Shown piece after piece: positions 60,861-64,000 of a DNA stretch of 64,000 bases. The position numbers and the translations under genes are program-made. Numbering within the stretch: position 1 is the first letter of the stretch; every line of letters starts with the position of its first letter. The notes under the pieces are model-generated. The model had not been told where the DNA came from. It did no database searches and worked only from the letters and a program-made list of their open reading frames with translations. Origin of the DNA: Azadirachta indica (Eukaryota > Streptophyta > Magnoliopsida > Sapindales > Meliaceae); the NCBI GenBank assembly GCA_022749755.1, contig CM040453.1:10735368-10799367 (forward strand), read 5' to 3'.

Positions 60861-61271
60861 CTTGAAATAATGAGCGGGTGAACTTACAGGTTGCTAGAAG
60901 GAAGAGTGGTGTATAACAGAATCTAAAACAGCTCACCATTTCTATCAAACATCAAATCAGATATATTAATGGTTTTTGTACATTACAGAGGATTATTACA
61001 AAATGCAGGTTCTCAGTGTTATTCCAGCAATCACTAATTTGAGTTTCTATAGAGAGACAGAATCATAGAAATCTTACACGTCTCAGGAGCAACAGGGTAT
61101 TATATTGTTGGAAACTCTGGTATATTTAGTTGACTGTGGAAGCAAATCCAGCTCCTTTCATTTTCAGGCCCATCATCAGTGACAATCTGGAATAAGGAAC
61201 GGCCATTGATGAATCTTAGAAAACTCGGTGTACAGTTAAGACGGGTGCTAAGAAAACATACCTTTTCAAAT

Positions 61272-63834
61272 TTAAACCTTCTCCATCGTTTGTATCAGTT
61301 GAACTGAGTTGTAGGTTGCTATTGGCACTCCTGACTTCTGTCAGTTTTCTATAAGCTTTTTGCAATCTTCAAAACACATGCCCTCAATCTTCACAACCTG
61401 TTAAGCAAAATATATTTACATGACGAAGGAAAGATTGATTGAAGATGTTAATAGAACTTAGTTATGTTGTGAGGCAGTAAGAAAATTGCCAACTCATAGG
61501 AATTGAGAAATTACAAGGTGAATATGTAGGTGAAATAATGTATAAACTAGCATTTACTCAGGATAGATCCATACAAGCTAATGTCACATACTGACCAAAA
61601 TTTTCCTAAACCAGACTAAAGTTCAAAAACGCATGTTTTGTAACTTGTATGCCATTATTTGCTTGGAAAAAAAAAAAAAGAAGAAAACATACAAACCGGG
61701 CTAAGTTTTCCTATTGTTCCAGTTGTCCAAACCTCTGAGCTTTATAAAATGAATGAGATGGGATAATATAATCTGAACTAGACAAAGAACATATATGAAC
61801 AAGCATCAATTAGAGCTATTAACAGTTTTCTATATTATCCAGCAGAGTGCATTATCAGATTGAATGATTTGCATTCCAGGCATCGGGATTTGTCATTTAC
61901 ATAAAGAGATTAACACTCAAACAGATATCTGCAATCATCATGAATTTGCATGCCACAAGTAGGTAATTATAGAAGAATATCAGCCTGCATCTCAGGACTC
62001 CTCATAGAGCACAAATTGGCCATGGACTTTCAAAGGGGAAATAATAATAACATACCAGAGCAAATAGTTTCATATGAATGGAAGGTTAACACTGAATGGC
62101 TCAGAACAGAATTACAAAAACAATCTTGTAAATAGTAATTTTGACCATAATCACTAATGTAGCAGAAACCCCAGTGATTTTGAAATGATGCCTGGGGTAC
62201 CAACGAGTACCGTTAACCTATTACTAAATTGTAACTATAATCACACTGCAGTTACAAGAAGCCTGTCTATCACTTTGCAATATCCTTAATTAAATATCTT
62301 TCAGGTATTTCTCAGAGACTCTTACAATAAGCATAAAACCCTCATCTGCAGTATTAGACTCTGATAAGCTGGTTCTTTGCTCCTCTAGGACTAACTTTTC
62401 CTTCACCACAAGCTCCATAATCTGCAACCTCAAATTGAATAATTTGTATAAATGCCAAATAAGAGATTCATTTCACCAATAAAACATGTGCCTACAAATA
62501 GAATGCCTCAGGCTTATTGAACACAAGATAAAACCAAAATGTAGTCAACACCTAATCAAGCATTGTCAACTAGATCCCCTGCTTACTGAAGCATATATAT
62601 ATATATATATATATAACATGTTAAACTGAATTTAAAATCACCCAAACTTAAACTTTTATAAGTTGTTTATATCAACATCTATGTGAAGCTGTCTATCCTG
62701 TTTTAAGTATAAAAGACACTGAGAATTTAATGGAATATAAAATTTACTGTGAAGAGAGAGTTTAAATACGACTTACAGTTGCTCAAGTGATACCACAAAG
62801 GCAATAATCAGCATGGGGTGTCAGAACACGGCCTTTCTTCACTAAAAACTGCAAAAATTGGAAAGGAAGAGAATCCTCGAGAGAATAGAATGAGAAAACA
62901 ATAGTAATAATAATAAAGAAAAATGAACATTCAGAATCTCTTATTTTTTTGGGAAGAAGTGATACTTTCATGAGGAAGCAGCAAAAGTAGTATATCATTC
63001 ATTTGTATGCTCAGAGGTCTAAAATCAGAAACACTGACAGAGCTGTTGACTTGCAATATTTGTGGCATTTGTTTCAGACACATAACCATCCTTGTCAAGC
63101 ATGATCGGCATTTGCATTATTCTCTTCTACCAGCACCAATTAAATTGTATAATCACACAAAGCTATCAATCAAAATGTAGTACAAATATAATCATGCTAT
63201 CGATGCTGGCACTATCAGAATGCTAGCTTAAGCAGACAGATTAACATCTATGCTCATAGATCCACTAAACCATGCACAAACTATAAACATGGATACTATG
63301 GAAATTCACACAGTACACGATATCATAATTGTTGGCTTCTCTATACCTTTGCAACTATGTTATTGATGAGGTTAGTGGTGAATCTTTGAGTCCAAGTTCT
63401 GCAGAAGACAGAAGAAAAAATATCAGAGTACATGGAAATGTAGAAGACAGAAGAAGAAAAGAGAGAATATAAAGAATCTTACATTTGGAAAATTACAAGT
63501 GGCTGCTGTCACCAAAGTATCCCATGTGCGTTATCATAGACTAGGGGTTTCCATTCAGGAAGAACTGCATATTCACATATAGTAACAGAGTGTCACAAAA
63601 ACGCTCGTAATAGAACAACAAAAATGTCCTCACAATAGCCCCAACAATATAGGAAACTCCTCTTTTACATGAAAGCCACTATTATAAAATGACACCAAAA
63701 TCTAATGGTTCAACTCGACATACAAATTTTACGTTAGAAATGACATGAATACATGTTGCAAAAGACTAAGAATTGGCTTTACCAATTAAGGTGCATCCAT
63801 AAAGATTAAATGTTAGCCTCATGCCGGAAGTAAC
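61272..63834 (-). pseudogene. Pseudogene of a class-IV PLP aminotransferase (branched-chain/D-amino-acid aminotransferase-like)
   Basis: Eight exons with mostly good splice borders can be read on the minus strand: 63834-63783 (VTSGM...FNLYGCTLI), 63564-63483 (VLPEWKPLVYDNAHGI, frameshift, VTAAT), 63398-63347 (NLDSKIHH, frameshift, NLINNIVAK), 63126-63055 (EENNANAD, small deletion, IMLDKDGYVSETNATNI), 62848-62777 (FLVKKGRVLTPHADYCLCGI then T, a TGA where Arg is expected, and AT), 62421-62341 (MELVVKEKLVLEEQRTSLSE...TADE), 61734-61697 (VWTTGTIGKLSP) and 61397-61272 (VVKIEG, about 20 codons missing, KKL, a TGA, SGVPIATY). Known: these blocks belong to the plant branched-chain aminotransferase-like family of PLP enzymes. 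The Lys of DSKIHH is the expected cofactor lysine. Introns are retained, so it is a duplicated rather than retroposed copy. Earlier exons presumably lie beyond 64000. Confidence 0.88.
62593..62615. repeat. TA microsatellite in a pseudogene intron
   Basis: About eleven TA units between the exons at 62777-62848 and 62341-62421 of the aminotransferase pseudogene. Confidence 0.9.
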
Positions 63835-64000
63835 CTGAAGAAGACAAGAACATTGCAAATTAGTTGAGCAAATTCGAAGCCCAAAGGTTATATCCACAAA
63901 AAACGTGTCATCTAATGCTTGTATTGATTTTACTGAAAGCAAATAGCAAAGAGATGGTGGTAATTGTCATGTCCTTGCATTAGCATATTTTACCATTAAC
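63835..64000 (-). other. Probable intron of the aminotransferase pseudogene running off the window
   Basis: The next upstream exon of the family (the segment before VTSGM) is not visible in these 166 bases. The first traced exon has a normal acceptor (CTTCTTCAG) at its start, so this stretch is best read as intron. Confidence 0.5.

Noticed and set aside
61950..62135. Plus-strand 61-codon frame.
   Set aside because: It lies within an intron of the minus-strand pseudogene and has no recognisable features.
62783..62998. Minus-strand 71-codon frame as a stand-alone small gene.
   Set aside because: Its last part is an exon of the aminotransferase pseudogene ending at a premature stop; the first part is intron.

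Overview
The window looks like plant nuclear DNA, most likely from a eudicot. It is very AT-rich and gene-poor, with decayed LTR retrotransposons, spliced-gene relics showing GT-AG style boundaries, and a fragment of the plant mitochondrial glycine-cleavage H-protein. I find no intact protein-coding gene. Almost all short open frames come from repeats.

Layout. 1-1754: AT-rich spacer. 1760-4783: a small, internally deleted Ty3/gypsy-type LTR element with both LTRs and a perfect 5-bp target duplication. 4784-6429: spacer with a weak tRNA-like relic. 6430-7690: a small tandem array of a 21-bp-based satellite. 9298 to about 15753: a second, larger Athila-like Ty3/gypsy element that has lost reverse transcriptase, RNase H and the integrase core. 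Its 3' LTR is cut short and joined directly to an H-protein pseudogene (15754-16045). 16095-21790: a mosaic of direct and inverted copies of one noncoding sequence, with a foldback MITE in one copy. 21909-27459: mostly featureless, with one possible first exon, one unexplained open frame and a minus-strand gypsy LTR. 28271-28370: an assembly gap of exactly 100 N.

The dominant structure is a hierarchical satellite from the gap to about 58.3 kb. The basic unit is 21 bp. About ten diverged 21-mers form a roughly 210-bp monomer. I estimate about 120 monomers on the plus strand (28371-54168), followed by about 22 shorter ones (about 185 bp) in the opposite orientation (54169-58310). A CpG-rich, homogeneous core near 34-46 kb is flanked by older, CpG-depleted copies, and near 50-51 kb there is a very recent 594-bp higher-order duplication. 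Because 21 is divisible by three, the array throws up many short heptad-repeat frames on both strands. None is long, and I do not regard them as genes.

Right of the array are two further small repeat families (58.3-60.25 kb), a short unrecognised coding-like patch (60.45-60.86 kb), and a minus-strand, intron-containing pseudogene of a class-IV PLP aminotransferase (branched-chain aminotransferase-like/D-amino-acid aminotransferase-like superfamily). Eight of its exons can be traced from 63834 down to 61272. It carries a stop codon, frameshifts and a deletion, and probably continues beyond the right edge.
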